Shown one piece after another: positions 9,566-17,750 of a DNA stretch of 64,000 nucleotides (positions within the stretch are counted from its first letter, which is position 1; each line of letters opens with the position of its first letter). Origin of the DNA: Spongiactinospora sp. TRM90649 (GTDB lineage: Bacteria; Actinomycetota; Actinomycetes; Streptosporangiales; Streptosporangiaceae); the NCBI RefSeq assembly GCF_029382225.1, contig NZ_JARLTC010000041.1:46467-110466 (forward strand), given 5' to 3'. The notes under the pieces are model-generated. The model did no database searches and had not been told where the DNA came from. It was given only the letters and a program-made list of their open reading frames with translations. A program made the position numbers and the translations under genes.

Positions 9566-9603
9566 ATATGTTGAAAAAAATCCCCCCGACAGGAGCGGAC
9601 GCG

Positions 9604-10914
9604 ATGACAGGCTCCCGGCCCCACGCACGGCGGGTGATCACCGCCAGCCTGATCGGCACCTCACTGGAGTGGTACGACTTCTTCCTCTACGGAACCGCCG
9701 CCACCCTGGTGTTCAACAAGCTCTTCTTCCCGACCTTCGAACCCCTCACCGCCACCTTCCTCGCCTTCACCACCTACGCGGTGGGGTTCGTCGCCCGGCC
9801 CGTCGGCGGCGTCGTGTTCGGCCACTTCGGCGACCGGGTGGGCCGGAAGAACATCCTGGTCATCACGCTGCTCATCATGGGCGTGGCGACGGTCCTGATC
9901 GGGCTGCTGCCCGGCTACGCCACGATCGGCGTGGCCGCCCCGCTGCTCCTGGTCGCGCTGCGCTTCCTGCAGGGCCTCGGGCTCGGCGGCGAGTGGGGCG
10001 GCGCGGTGCTGATGTCCATCGAGCACGGCGACCCGCGCAGGCGCGGCCTCAACGCGAGCTGGCCTCAGGTCGGCGTGCCCGCGGGCAACCTGCTGGCCGC
10101 CGCCGTGCTCGGCCTGATGGCGGCGACGCTGCCGGAGGACGCCTTCCTCTCCTGGGGATGGCGCGTGCCGTTCCTGATCTCCGGCGTGCTGGTGCTGGTC
10201 GGCCTGTGGATCCGGCTCAGGATCGCGGAGTCGCCGCTGTTCGCCGAGGTGGAGCAGGCGGGCAGGAAGGCCCGGATGCCGGTGTTCGACGTGTTCCGCG
10301 CCCACCGCCGGGCGCTGCTCACCGCCATCGGCGCGCGCATCGGGGTGGACGTCGCCTTCTACACCTTCGCCCTGTTCATCGTGCAGTACGTGGCCAACAC
10401 CCTCGACCTGCCCCGCACCGTCGGGCTGAACGCGGTGCTCGCGGGTTCGGCGCTGCAGCTCGTGCTCATCCCGCTCTTCGGCGCCCTGTCCGACCGGTAC
10501 GGCAGGCGCCCCGTCTACGCCGCGGGCGCCCTCGCCGCCGCCGTGTGGATCTTCGCCTTCTTCCCGCTGCTGGACACCCGCTCCACCGCGCTGATCACCA
10601 TGGCCGCGATCGTCGGCCTCGCGGCGCACGCCGCGATGTACGGCCCGCAGGCCGCCTTCATCGCCGAGCTGTTCAGCACCCGCCTGCGCTACAGCGGCGC
10701 CTCGATGGGCTACCAGATCGCCGGGGTGCTCGGCGGGGCGCTCGCGCCCATCATCTCGCTGGCCCTGCTGGAGGCGACCGGCACCACGGTCGCGATCTCC
10801 CTGTACGTGCTGGCCATGCTGGCCCTCACCGTGGCCGGGCTGGTCGTCGCCCCCGAGACCCGTGACCTCGACCTGGCCGCCGATCCCGGCGACCGCACGC
10901 CTCTTCCCGGCTGA
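9604..10914 (+). CDS. MFS transporter, metabolite:H+ symporter (MHS) type
   Basis: The 436-residue integral membrane protein has about 12 hydrophobic segments. SLIGTSLEWYDFFLYG near the N-terminus is the hallmark of the MHS family (shikimate, proline/betaine, citrate and ketoglutarate symporters). The loop motif GHFGDRVGRKN after helix 2 and DRYGRRP in the second half are the paired MFS motifs. The ATG at 9604 has CAGGAGCG seven bases upstream and is preferred to the ATG at 9568, which would overlap the operator. It is divergent from the GntR/FCD regulator, so it probably imports a small organic acid. The exact substrate cannot be read from sequence. Confidence 0.88.
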   Translation: MTGSRPHARRVITASLIGTSLEWYDFFLYGTAATLVFNKLFFPTFEPLTATFLAFTTYAVGFVARPVGGVVFGHFGDRVGRKNILVITLLIMGVATVLIGLLPGYATIGVAAPLLLVALRFLQGLGLGGEWGGAVLMSIEHGDPRRRGLNASWPQVGVPAGNLLAAAVLGLMAATLPEDAFLSWGWRVPFLISGVLVLVGLWIRLRIAESPLFAEVEQAGRKARMPVFDVFRAHRRALLTAIGARIGVDVAFYTFALFIVQYVANTLDLPRTVGLNAVLAGSALQLVLIPLFGALSDRYGRRPVYAAGALAAAVWIFAFFPLLDTRSTALITMAAIVGLAAHAAMYGPQAAFIAELFSTRLRYSGASMGYQIAGVLGGALAPIISLALLEATGTTVAISLYVLAMLALTVAGLVVAPETRDLDLAADPGDRTPLPG

Positions 10915-10956
10915 CCGGCGGCCCGCCGCGCCCGGCTCGGCGCGCGGTCCACGGGG

Positions 10957-10973
10957 GCCCGCGCGCCGCGGGC
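10957..10973. terminator. GC-rich hairpin between convergent genes
   Basis: GCCCGCG-CGC-CGCGGGC forms a perfect 7-bp stem. It lies between the stop of the transporter (10914) and the stop of the converging membrane protein (10974). There is no U-tract on either strand, so it is only a candidate bidirectional terminator. Confidence 0.4.
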
Positions 10974-11378
10974 TCAGCGCCGGGCGGCGGGCCGGAAAGC
11001 GGCCACCGGCACCGCCACCGCGAGCCCGAAGGTGAGCAGGCCGAGCGGCACATGGGTGGTCACGTTGCCCATCCCCCCGACCGCCGACTGCGCGAAGCCC
11101 AGCAGCAGCAGGATCAGGCTGACCGCGGCGGGCCAGCCGGGCCCCCGTCCCGCCCGCCAGTAGACGACCGCCAGCACGAGCTGGATCAGTCCGAACAGGT
11201 GGACCGCGAACGCGCCCATCCCGTGCACGCCACGGGTGTCGGCGCCGCCGATCAACTGGCCCGCCGTCACCGCCTGCACCAGGATGGCGGCCACCTGGAG
11301 GGCGGCCGCGACCCGCAGGGAGGTCAGCACCGCCCCGCCGCCTCCCGCCGTCCGCGTGGAACCGGCCGTTGCCGTCAT
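10974..11378 (-). CDS. Small integral membrane protein
   Basis: 134 residues with four hydrophobic segments: LRVAAALQVAAILVQAV, FAVHLFGLIQLVLAVVYW, WPAAVSLILLLLGFAQS and LGLLTFGLAVAVPVAAF. No catalytic motif is visible. The ATG at 11378 was chosen because a GGAAGGGG sequence lies upstream; two further in-frame ATGs upstream would add a poorly conserved charged tail. It is probably a DUF-type four-helix membrane protein of unknown function. It converges on the transporter and has no obvious operon partner. Confidence 0.7.
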   Translation of the reverse strand: MTATAGSTRTAGGGGAVLTSLRVAAALQVAAILVQAVTAGQLIGGADTRGVHGMGAFAVHLFGLIQLVLAVVYWRAGRGPGWPAAVSLILLLLGFAQSAVGGMGNVTTHVPLGLLTFGLAVAVPVAAFRPAARR

Positions 11379-11471
11379 GAGACGCCCCTTCCCGATGCTG
11401 CCTTCGCTGTCACGCATGCCAGCATCGCGGACGGTCACCCGGCGCACATCTGCCCTGGGGCGTCGGCCCGG

Positions 11472-12146
11472 CTACACCCTGGGTCGTACGCGGCCGTCGG
11501 CGAGTACGGTGATGAGATCGTCGAGGCCGTCGATCACCACGTCGGCCTCGGCGGCATCGGGCAGGTCGCCGTGCAGGAAGCCCCACGGCCCGCGGCGCAG
11601 CAGCGCCGTCCGCATCCCGGCGCGCCGGGCGGGCAGCACGTCGTTGTCGAGGCGGTCGCCGACGTAGAGGATCTCCTCGGGCTCCCGCCCGGCCACCGAG
11701 ACCACCTTGGCGAAGAACGCCGGGTCGGGCTTCTCCACGCCCCACTCGGCCGAGGTGTGGATCGCGTCCACCGGCAGGTTCATCGCGGCCAGCGCGTCAC
11801 CGGCCTGCGGCGGCTGGTTCCCCGCCAGCACCACCTGGTATCCGGCCTCGCGCAGCGCCCCGAGCGCGCGCCGCGCGTCGGGGTAGAGGTCGGCGGCGTC
11901 GAAGTTCTCCCGCATTCCCGAGGGGTCGTCACGCCGCCAGGCGGCGAACTCCGCCTCCAGGTCGAAGTCCGGGCGCACCAGGCGCAGGGCGTCCATCTGC
12001 GAGCGCCCGAGGGCGGCCATGCCCCCGATCAGCCCCATCAGGGTGAGCCTTGGCACCCCCAGCCGGTCGGCCCACCGCGACCACACCCGAGTCTCGTCGA
12101 TCAACGTCTCGCCGACATCGAACACCAACGCCCGAATCACCGTCAT
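11472..12146 (-). CDS. HAD-superfamily hydrolase
   Basis: 224 residues. Motif I is LVFDVGETLID: the first Asp is the expected nucleophile, and the usual DxD appears as DVG, as in the REG-2/epoxide-hydrolase-like HAD group. Motif II is VVLAGNQ, motif III a Lys in GVEKPDPAFF, and motif IV YVGDRLDNDV. The helical cap is inserted after motif I. Substituting Gly for the second acidic residue of motif I weakens a confident phosphatase call; a dehalogenase-like or other phosphohydrolase activity is possible. The ATG at 12146 is the natural start, 66 bp after the HrpA stop. Confidence 0.82.
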   Translation of the reverse strand: MTVIRALVFDVGETLIDETRVWSRWADRLGVPRLTLMGLIGGMAALGRSQMDALRLVRPDFDLEAEFAAWRRDDPSGMRENFDAADLYPDARRALGALREAGYQVVLAGNQPPQAGDALAAMNLPVDAIHTSAEWGVEKPDPAFFAKVVSVAGREPEEILYVGDRLDNDVLPARRAGMRTALLRRGPWGFLHGDLPDAAEADVVIDGLDDLITVLADGRVRPRV

Positions 12147-12212
12147 TCGAACACCCTAACGGCCGCGTACGACAGCCTCACCGGCGATACCCGGCGAATC
12201 TCCCCGGCCACT

Positions 12213-15200
12213 CTAAGTGATCTTGTCCATGGCCTTGCGGATGCGCTTCTCCGAGACCGGGTACGGCGTGCCGAGCGTCTGGGCGAAGAAGCTGACCCGC
12301 AGTTCCTCGATCATCCAGCGGATCGCGGCCGCGTCGTCGTCCTCGCGCCGCTCCGGCGGCAGCCGGTCGAGCAGGTCGGCGTAGTCGTCCTCGACCCGGT
12401 GGACGGCGATCATCCAGTCCTCGTCGCGGAACGGGTCTTCCGGCAGCTTGGCCAGGCGGCGCTGGGCGGCCCGCAGGTAGCGGTTGACGTCGGGCAGGCG
12501 GCCCAGGCCGGTGGCCGTCACGAACCCAGGATGGACGAGCGCGCCGATCTGGTCGCGGACGTCGTCGACGGCGGCCGACGGGCGCGCCGCCGACAGGGCC
12601 ATCGTGACCTCGTGCCACACGCCGAGGATGCCCTGGACCTTGGTCACCACGTCGAGCGTCACGTCGAACAGCTCGGCCCGCACGTGGTCGCGCACCCGGG
12701 CGAAGCCCGCCTCGTCCCACGCCGGGCCGCCCGCGTCGGCGATGAGCCGGTCGGCGGCGCAGTCCACGCAGTCGTCGAACAGCGCCGCGGCGCCGGCGTG
12801 CGGGCTGCGGCTGAGCAGCAGCTTCTGCGCGTTGTTCAACTGCCCGAGCACCCACTTGGCCGGGGACGGGCTGCCCAGCAGGACCATCCGCCGGGTGCCC
12901 GCCCACATCGCCCGCCGCTGCTCGGACTCGGTCTCGAACATCCGCACCGACACGCTCTCGCCCTCGTCGGCGAGCGCCGGATACGCCTTCATCCTGCGCT
13001 GCTCGAAGGTCTTCGGCAGGGTGCCGAGGTCGTCCCAGCCGCGCAGGCCGGTGCGTTCGAGCCCGCCTCCGGCCTTGGCGAGCGTGGCCCGCAGCCGGGG
13101 GGCCAGCCGCCGCTTGAGCGCGTCGAGGTCCTTGTCCTCGGCGAGGGTGCGCTTGCCCTCCACCACCCGGAACGTGATCCGCAGGTGGTCTGCGACCTGG
13201 GCCAGGTTCCAGTCGTCGGCGGTGAGGGTCACGCCGGTCATCTCGCGCAGCTCCCTGGACAGCACGGTGAGCAGCGGTTCCTCTCTCGGCCGCACCCGCG
13301 CGAGCACCTGCCGGGCGAACTCGGGGGCGGGCACGAAGTTGCGGCGCAGCGGCTTGGGCAGCGAGCGGATCAGCGCGGTCACCAGCTCGGCGCGCAGGCC
13401 GGGGATCTGCCAGTCGAAGCCGTCGGGGGACGCCTGGTTGAGCAGGGAGATCGGGATGTGCGCGGTCACGCCGTCGGCGTCGGCTCCCGGCTCGAACTGG
13501 TAGGTCAGCGCGAAGCGCAGGCCGCCCTGGCGCCAGGCGTCGGGGTAGTCCTGCTCGCTGACCTCGCCCGCGCGCTCGCTGATCAGCATGGACTTCTCGA
13601 AGTTCAGCAGGTCGGGGTCGGCCTGCCGGGCCTTCTTCCACCACGCGTCGAAGTGGCGGGCGGAGACGACGTCCTGGCCCACCCGCTGGTCGTAGAAGTC
13701 GAACAGGGTCTCGTCGTCGACCAGGATGTCGCGGCGGCGGGCGCGCTCCTCCAGCTCCTCGACCTCGGCGAGCAGCTTGCGGTTCTCCCGGTAGAAGGCG
13801 TGGTGGGTCTCCCAATCGCCTTCCACGAGGGCGTGCCGGATGAACAGCTCGCGGCACAGCTCGGGATCGACGCGGCCGTAGTTGATCTTCCGCTGGGCGA
13901 CGATCGGCACGCCGTACAGGGTGACCTTCTCGTAGGCCATCACCGCGCCCTGGGACTTCTCCCAGTGCGGCTCGGAGTAGGTGCGTTTGATCAGGTGCGC
14001 GGCGATCGGCTCGACCCACTCGGGCTCGATCTTGGCGTTGACCCTGGCCCACAGCCGGGAGGTCTCCACCAGCTCGGCCGACATCACCCACTGCGGCTGT
14101 TTCCTGGCCAGCGCCGAGCCGGGGAAGATGGCGAAACGGGCGTTGCGGGCGCCGATGTACTCCTGCAGGGGGCGGCGCGGGCCGTCGGCCTGCTTCTTGT
14201 CGAGGTCCTTCAGCCCGATATGGGAGAGCAGCCCGGACAGCAGCGACACATGGATCTTGTGCTCGTCCCCCGGGTCGCTGTTCAGCGTCACGCCGAGCGA
14301 CTTGGACATCTGCCTGAGCTGGCCGTAGACGTCCTGCCACTCACGGACCCGCAGATAGTTGAGGAAGTCGGCCTTGCACTCGCGGCGGAACTGGCCGGAG
14401 GACAGTTCCTGCTGGCGTTCCTGGAGGTGGCGCCACAGGTTGAGGTAGGTGAGGAAGTCGGATTCCTTGTCGGCGAACCGCCGGTGCTTCTCGTCGGCGG
14501 CCTGCTGCTTGTCGGCCGGCCGCTCGCGGGGATCCTGGATGGACAGCGCGGCGGCGATCACCATGACCTCGCGGACGCAGCCGTTCTTGTCGGCCTCCAG
14601 CACCATGCGGGCCAGCCGGGGATCGACCGGGAGGGCGGCCAGCCTGCGGCCGAGCCCGGTGATGCGCCTGGCCTCGTCGAACGCGCCGAGCTCGCGCAGC
14701 AGGTTGACGCCGTCCTTGACCTGTCGCTGGTCGGGCGGGTCGACGAAGGGGAAGGCCGCGATGTCGCCGAGCCCGATGGAGGTCATCTGCAGGATGACCG
14801 AGGCCAGGTTGGTGCGCAGGATCTCCGGGTCGGTGAACTCCGGGCGGGACACGAAGTCCTCCTCGGAGTAGAGGCGTACGCAGATGCCGTCGGAGACCCG
14901 CCCGCAGCGGCCCTTGCGCTGGTTGGCCGACGCCTGGGAGATCGCCTCGATGGGCAGCCGCTGCACCTTGGTGCGGTGGCTGTAGCGGGAGACGCGGGCG
15001 AACCCGGGGTCGACCACGTACTTGATGCCGGGGACGGTGAGGGAGGTCTCGGCCACGTTCGTGGACAGCACGACCCGCCGCCCGGAGTGCCGCTGAAAGA
15101 CGCGGTGCTGCTCGGCCGCCGACAGCCGGGCGTAGAGCGGCAGCACCTCGGTATCGCGCAGGTTCTGCTTGGCCAGCGCGTCGGCGGTGTCGCGGATCTC

Positions 15201-16094
15201 CCGCTCGCCGCTGAGGAAGACCAGGATGTCGCCGGGCCCCTCGGCGCACAGCTCGTCGATCGCGCCCGCGATCGCGGAGATCTGGTCGTCCTGGTCTTCG
15301 TCCACGGGCCGGTAGCGCACCTCGACCGGATAGGTGCGGCCGGACACCTCGATGATCGGGGCGTCGCCGAAGTGCCGGGAGAAGCGCTCCGGGTCGATCG
15401 TGGCGGAGGTGATGATCACCTTGAGGTCGGGCCGCCTGGGCAGGAGCTGCTTCAGGTAGCCCAGGATGAAGTCCACGTTGAGGCTGCGCTCGTGCGCCTC
15501 GTCGATGATCAGCGTGTCGTACTGGTCGAGCATCCGGTCGCCCTGCAGCTCGGCCAGCAGGATACCGTCGGTCATCACCTTGACCAGCGTCTCGTCGGCC
15601 ACGTGATCGGTGAAGCGCACCTTGTACCCGATCGCGTGGCCGATCTCGCCGCCCAGCTCCTCGGCTATCCGCTCGGCCACCGTGCGGGCGGCTATCCGGC
15701 GGGGCTGGGTGTGACCGATCAGGCCGTTGACGCCACGGCCCAGCTCCAGGCACATCTTGGGGAGCTGGGTGGTCTTGCCGGAGCCGGTCTCCCCGGCGAC
15801 GATCACGACCTGGTGGTCGCGGATCGCCGCGAGGATGTCGTCGCGCCGGGCGCTGACCGGCAGGGCCTCGGGATAGCCGATCTCGGGCACGGCCGCGCGG
15901 CGCGCCGCCACGCGCAGCTCGGCGGCGTCCACGTCGGCCGCGATCTCCGTCGCGATCTTGTGCTGCGCGGCGCGGTCGCGCACCTTGCGGGCGCCCTCCA
16001 GCCTGCGGCGCAACCGCCGCTGGTCGCGAAGGGTCAGCTCGGGCAGGCGAGCGCGCAGCTCGTCGAGCGGAGATGTCACAGAAGAGGTTCCCAT
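12213..16094 (-). CDS. hrpA: ATP-dependent RNA helicase HrpA
   Basis: About 1293 residues, the full length of bacterial HrpA. The DExH core is near the N-terminus: GETGSGKTTQLPK (Walker A, ~98-110), DEAHERSLN (~197), SATI, and VAETSLTVPG with QRKGRCGRV (motifs V and VI). The helicase-associated, OB-fold and long DUF3418-type C-terminal regions follow. HrpA unwinds RNA and rescues stalled ribosomes in E. coli. An ATG at 16145 is in frame, but the start at 16094 (MGTSSVTSPLDELRARL) fits the family better; neither has a strong ribosome-binding site. The gene stands between the HAD and VOC genes without tight coupling. Confidence 0.93.
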   Translation of the reverse strand: MGTSSVTSPLDELRARLPELTLRDQRRLRRRLEGARKVRDRAAQHKIATEIAADVDAAELRVAARRAAVPEIGYPEALPVSARRDDILAAIRDHQVVIVAGETGSGKTTQLPKMCLELGRGVNGLIGHTQPRRIAARTVAERIAEELGGEIGHAIGYKVRFTDHVADETLVKVMTDGILLAELQGDRMLDQYDTLIIDEAHERSLNVDFILGYLKQLLPRRPDLKVIITSATIDPERFSRHFGDAPIIEVSGRTYPVEVRYRPVDEDQDDQISAIAGAIDELCAEGPGDILVFLSGEREIRDTADALAKQNLRDTEVLPLYARLSAAEQHRVFQRHSGRRVVLSTNVAETSLTVPGIKYVVDPGFARVSRYSHRTKVQRLPIEAISQASANQRKGRCGRVSDGICVRLYSEEDFVSRPEFTDPEILRTNLASVILQMTSIGLGDIAAFPFVDPPDQRQVKDGVNLLRELGAFDEARRITGLGRRLAALPVDPRLARMVLEADKNGCVREVMVIAAALSIQDPRERPADKQQAADEKHRRFADKESDFLTYLNLWRHLQERQQELSSGQFRRECKADFLNYLRVREWQDVYGQLRQMSKSLGVTLNSDPGDEHKIHVSLLSGLLSHIGLKDLDKKQADGPRRPLQEYIGARNARFAIFPGSALARKQPQWVMSAELVETSRLWARVNAKIEPEWVEPIAAHLIKRTYSEPHWEKSQGAVMAYEKVTLYGVPIVAQRKINYGRVDPELCRELFIRHALVEGDWETHHAFYRENRKLLAEVEELEERARRRDILVDDETLFDFYDQRVGQDVVSARHFDAWWKKARQADPDLLNFEKSMLISERAGEVSEQDYPDAWRQGGLRFALTYQFEPGADADGVTAHIPISLLNQASPDGFDWQIPGLRAELVTALIRSLPKPLRRNFVPAPEFARQVLARVRPREEPLLTVLSRELREMTGVTLTADDWNLAQVADHLRITFRVVEGKRTLAEDKDLDALKRRLAPRLRATLAKAGGGLERTGLRGWDDLGTLPKTFEQRRMKAYPALADEGESVSVRMFETESEQRRAMWAGTRRMVLLGSPSPAKWVLGQLNNAQKLLLSRSPHAGAAALFDDCVDCAADRLIADAGGPAWDEAGFARVRDHVRAELFDVTLDVVTKVQGILGVWHEVTMALSAARPSAAVDDVRDQIGALVHPGFVTATGLGRLPDVNRYLRAAQRRLAKLPEDPFRDEDWMIAVHRVEDDYADLLDRLPPERREDDDAAAIRWMIEELRVSFFAQTLGTPYPVSEKRIRKAMDKIT

Positions 16095-16185
16095 GGTCGC
16101 TTTACAGGCCGCCCACGCACGGCCGTCCCTAGCAAGGATAGGCAAGCCACCACGGGTCTTCCCAACGGTTATCGGCGAGGGCGGG

Positions 16186-17046
16186 TCACGGGCGCGGGAG
16201 CTGCCCCAGGTAGAAGCGCGACCCCTGGTCGTCGGCGCACTCGGCGAGCAGGCCGTACGGCATGGCCTGCGGCTCGCCCGCCGTCCCGTCGAGGTTCCAG
16301 ATCGTGGCGACGGCCGAGCGGATGTCGTCCACCGCGTACATCGGGACCACGGCCGGCCGTTCCGCGCCGCCCGACATTCCGGTCATGGGGCTGATCTCGG
16401 CGCCGTCCCTCCGCACGGCCCAGCCGTCCCGCACCGATCCGCGGATGAACTCCCAGCCCAGCACGTGCCCGTAGAAGGCCCGCGCCGCCGCCGAGTCGGG
16501 GACCTCGATGGTGACGTAGGCGAGGTCGCCCTGGCGGGCGTGCTCGTGGACGGGGCGCGGATCACCCGCCGGTTCGTAGACCGCGAACCGCAGCCCCTGG
16601 TCGTCCAGGCAGTGCGCGATCAGCCCGTACGGCTTGCGCACGGCCGGCGACGCGCCGCCCCCGGCCTCCCCCACCCGGCGGACCGCCTCGGCGACGTCGT
16701 CCACCGCGAAGCACGGCAGCACCGTGTTGTCCTCCCCCTCCCACACGCCGAACGACGGCGTGACGCCCTCGACGCGCCTGCCGCGCGGCGAAGGCCCGTA
16801 CTCCCAGCCCAGGACCTCCTCGTAGAAATCGGCCGCCCGGCCCACGTCGGGGGTCAGCAGCGAGGCGTAGCCGATGTCGCCGTGCCGCAGGCCCGTACCG
16901 GTAGCTGTGGTCATGTCATCTCCTCTCCAGACGGTCGTGGGGTCGAGCACGGCCCGCTCCAGCGCGGCCCGGAGCCGCTCGGCGAACAGCGGGTCGGGAT
17001 CGACGGGCCCGGCCGGCTCGCGGAGGACCTCGAACGGATCGGTCAT
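16186..17046 (-). CDS. Two-domain VOC (glyoxalase/bleomycin-resistance-like) protein
   Basis: 286 residues. A short N-terminal module of about 45 residues (DPFEVLREP, then PLFAERLRAALERAVL) precedes two VOC domains. Each starts with a GDIGY or GDLAY strand and contains ADFYEEVLGWEY or ARAFYGHVLGWEF. Its ATG overlaps the stop codon of the upstream ECF sigma factor (ATGA), so the two are co-translated. This pairing of sigma factor and VOC protein is common in actinobacteria. The N-terminal module resembles the tails of proteins encoded next to such sigma factors and may contact the sigma factor. Substrate unknown. Confidence 0.85.
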   Translation of the reverse strand: MTDPFEVLREPAGPVDPDPLFAERLRAALERAVLDPTTVWRGDDMTTATGTGLRHGDIGYASLLTPDVGRAADFYEEVLGWEYGPSPRGRRVEGVTPSFGVWEGEDNTVLPCFAVDDVAEAVRRVGEAGGGASPAVRKPYGLIAHCLDDQGLRFAVYEPAGDPRPVHEHARQGDLAYVTIEVPDSAAARAFYGHVLGWEFIRGSVRDGWAVRRDGAEISPMTGMSGGAERPAVVPMYAVDDIRSAVATIWNLDGTAGEPQAMPYGLLAECADDQGSRFYLGQLPRP

Positions 17047-17615
17047 CGGTCCTCCTTCCCCTCGACCGTGTCGTGCCGGATCTCATGCCGGACGTCGTGA
17101 TGGATCTCATAGCGGACGCGGAACGCCCGGCGGGCCCTGACCAGCAGGGCCTCCGTCGCGTGGACGGTCCGGCCGAGGAGCCGGGCGACCTCTGGGACCG
17201 GGAGGCCGTCCAGGTAGCGCAGGGTCAGCACGGCCCTGTGGTGCGCGGCGACGTCCGCGAGCACCTCGCGGGCCACCAGCGCGTCCAGCCGCACGTCCCA
17301 CGGATCCTCCATGTCGTCCGGCCACAGCCCGCCGACCAGGCGCAGGCCGCGCTCCTCGCGCTCGGCCCTGCGCCAGTGGTCGACGAGCTTGTTCCTGGCC
17401 ACGCCGATCAGCCACGACGTGCGCAGCCCCTCCGGCGGAGGTCTCCTGCGCACGGCCTCGACCGCCGCCAGGAAGGTCTCCGCCGTGAGGTCCTCGGCCA
17501 GTGACCGCTGCCCGCAACGGGCGAGCAGGTAGCCGTAGACCTCGGGCAGCGCCGCGTCGTAGACGTCGAGCAGCGCGGTAGCCGGGTCGGGCTCCATACC
17601 CGCTGGTCGTTCCAC
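17043..17615 (-). CDS. ECF-type RNA polymerase sigma factor
   Basis: 190 residues. Region 2 contains RSLAEDLTAETFLAAVEAV and LIGVARNKLVDHWRR. Region 4 contains HHRAVLTLRYLDGLPVPEVA and ARLLGRTVHATEALLVRAR. No anti-sigma factor gene is adjacent; the partner is the VOC protein translated through an ATGA overlap. The GTG at 17615 has GGAGGGG immediately upstream, while an ATG at 17597 has no ribosome-binding site. Both remain possible. The regulon is unknown. Confidence 0.88.
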   Translation of the reverse strand: MERPAGMEPDPATALLDVYDAALPEVYGYLLARCGQRSLAEDLTAETFLAAVEAVRRRPPPEGLRTSWLIGVARNKLVDHWRRAEREERGLRLVGGLWPDDMEDPWDVRLDALVAREVLADVAAHHRAVLTLRYLDGLPVPEVARLLGRTVHATEALLVRARRAFRVRYEIHHDVRHEIRHDTVEGKEDR

Positions 17616-17677
17616 ACCCCTCCATCGCCCGGGAGCGCGTTCCTCCGACGGGGCAAGCCAGAGAAATCTCGGAAAAG

Positions 17678-17719
17678 ACCGGTTCCCGGGCGGGCGGACA
17701 CTCCCTCCCGGGAACCGGT
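17678..17719 (-). terminator. Intrinsic terminator after the S15 peptidase gene
   Basis: A perfect 13-bp inverted repeat (ACCGGTTCCCGGG and its complement) encloses a 16-nt loop and begins 32 nt after the peptidase stop. Read on the minus strand the stem is followed by TCTTTT, a short U-tract. Confidence 0.7.
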
Positions 17720-17750
17720 GGATCAGAACCGGATCGGTATCGGCCGGGGA

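Noticed and set aside
11052..16394. A very long plus-strand open frame opposite hrpA
   Set aside because: It is antisense to a gene with complete helicase motifs, and its composition (runs of Gly/Arg/Leu/His) is that of a GC-rich shadow frame. The same holds for the long plus-strand frame opposite 23.8-27.4 kb.
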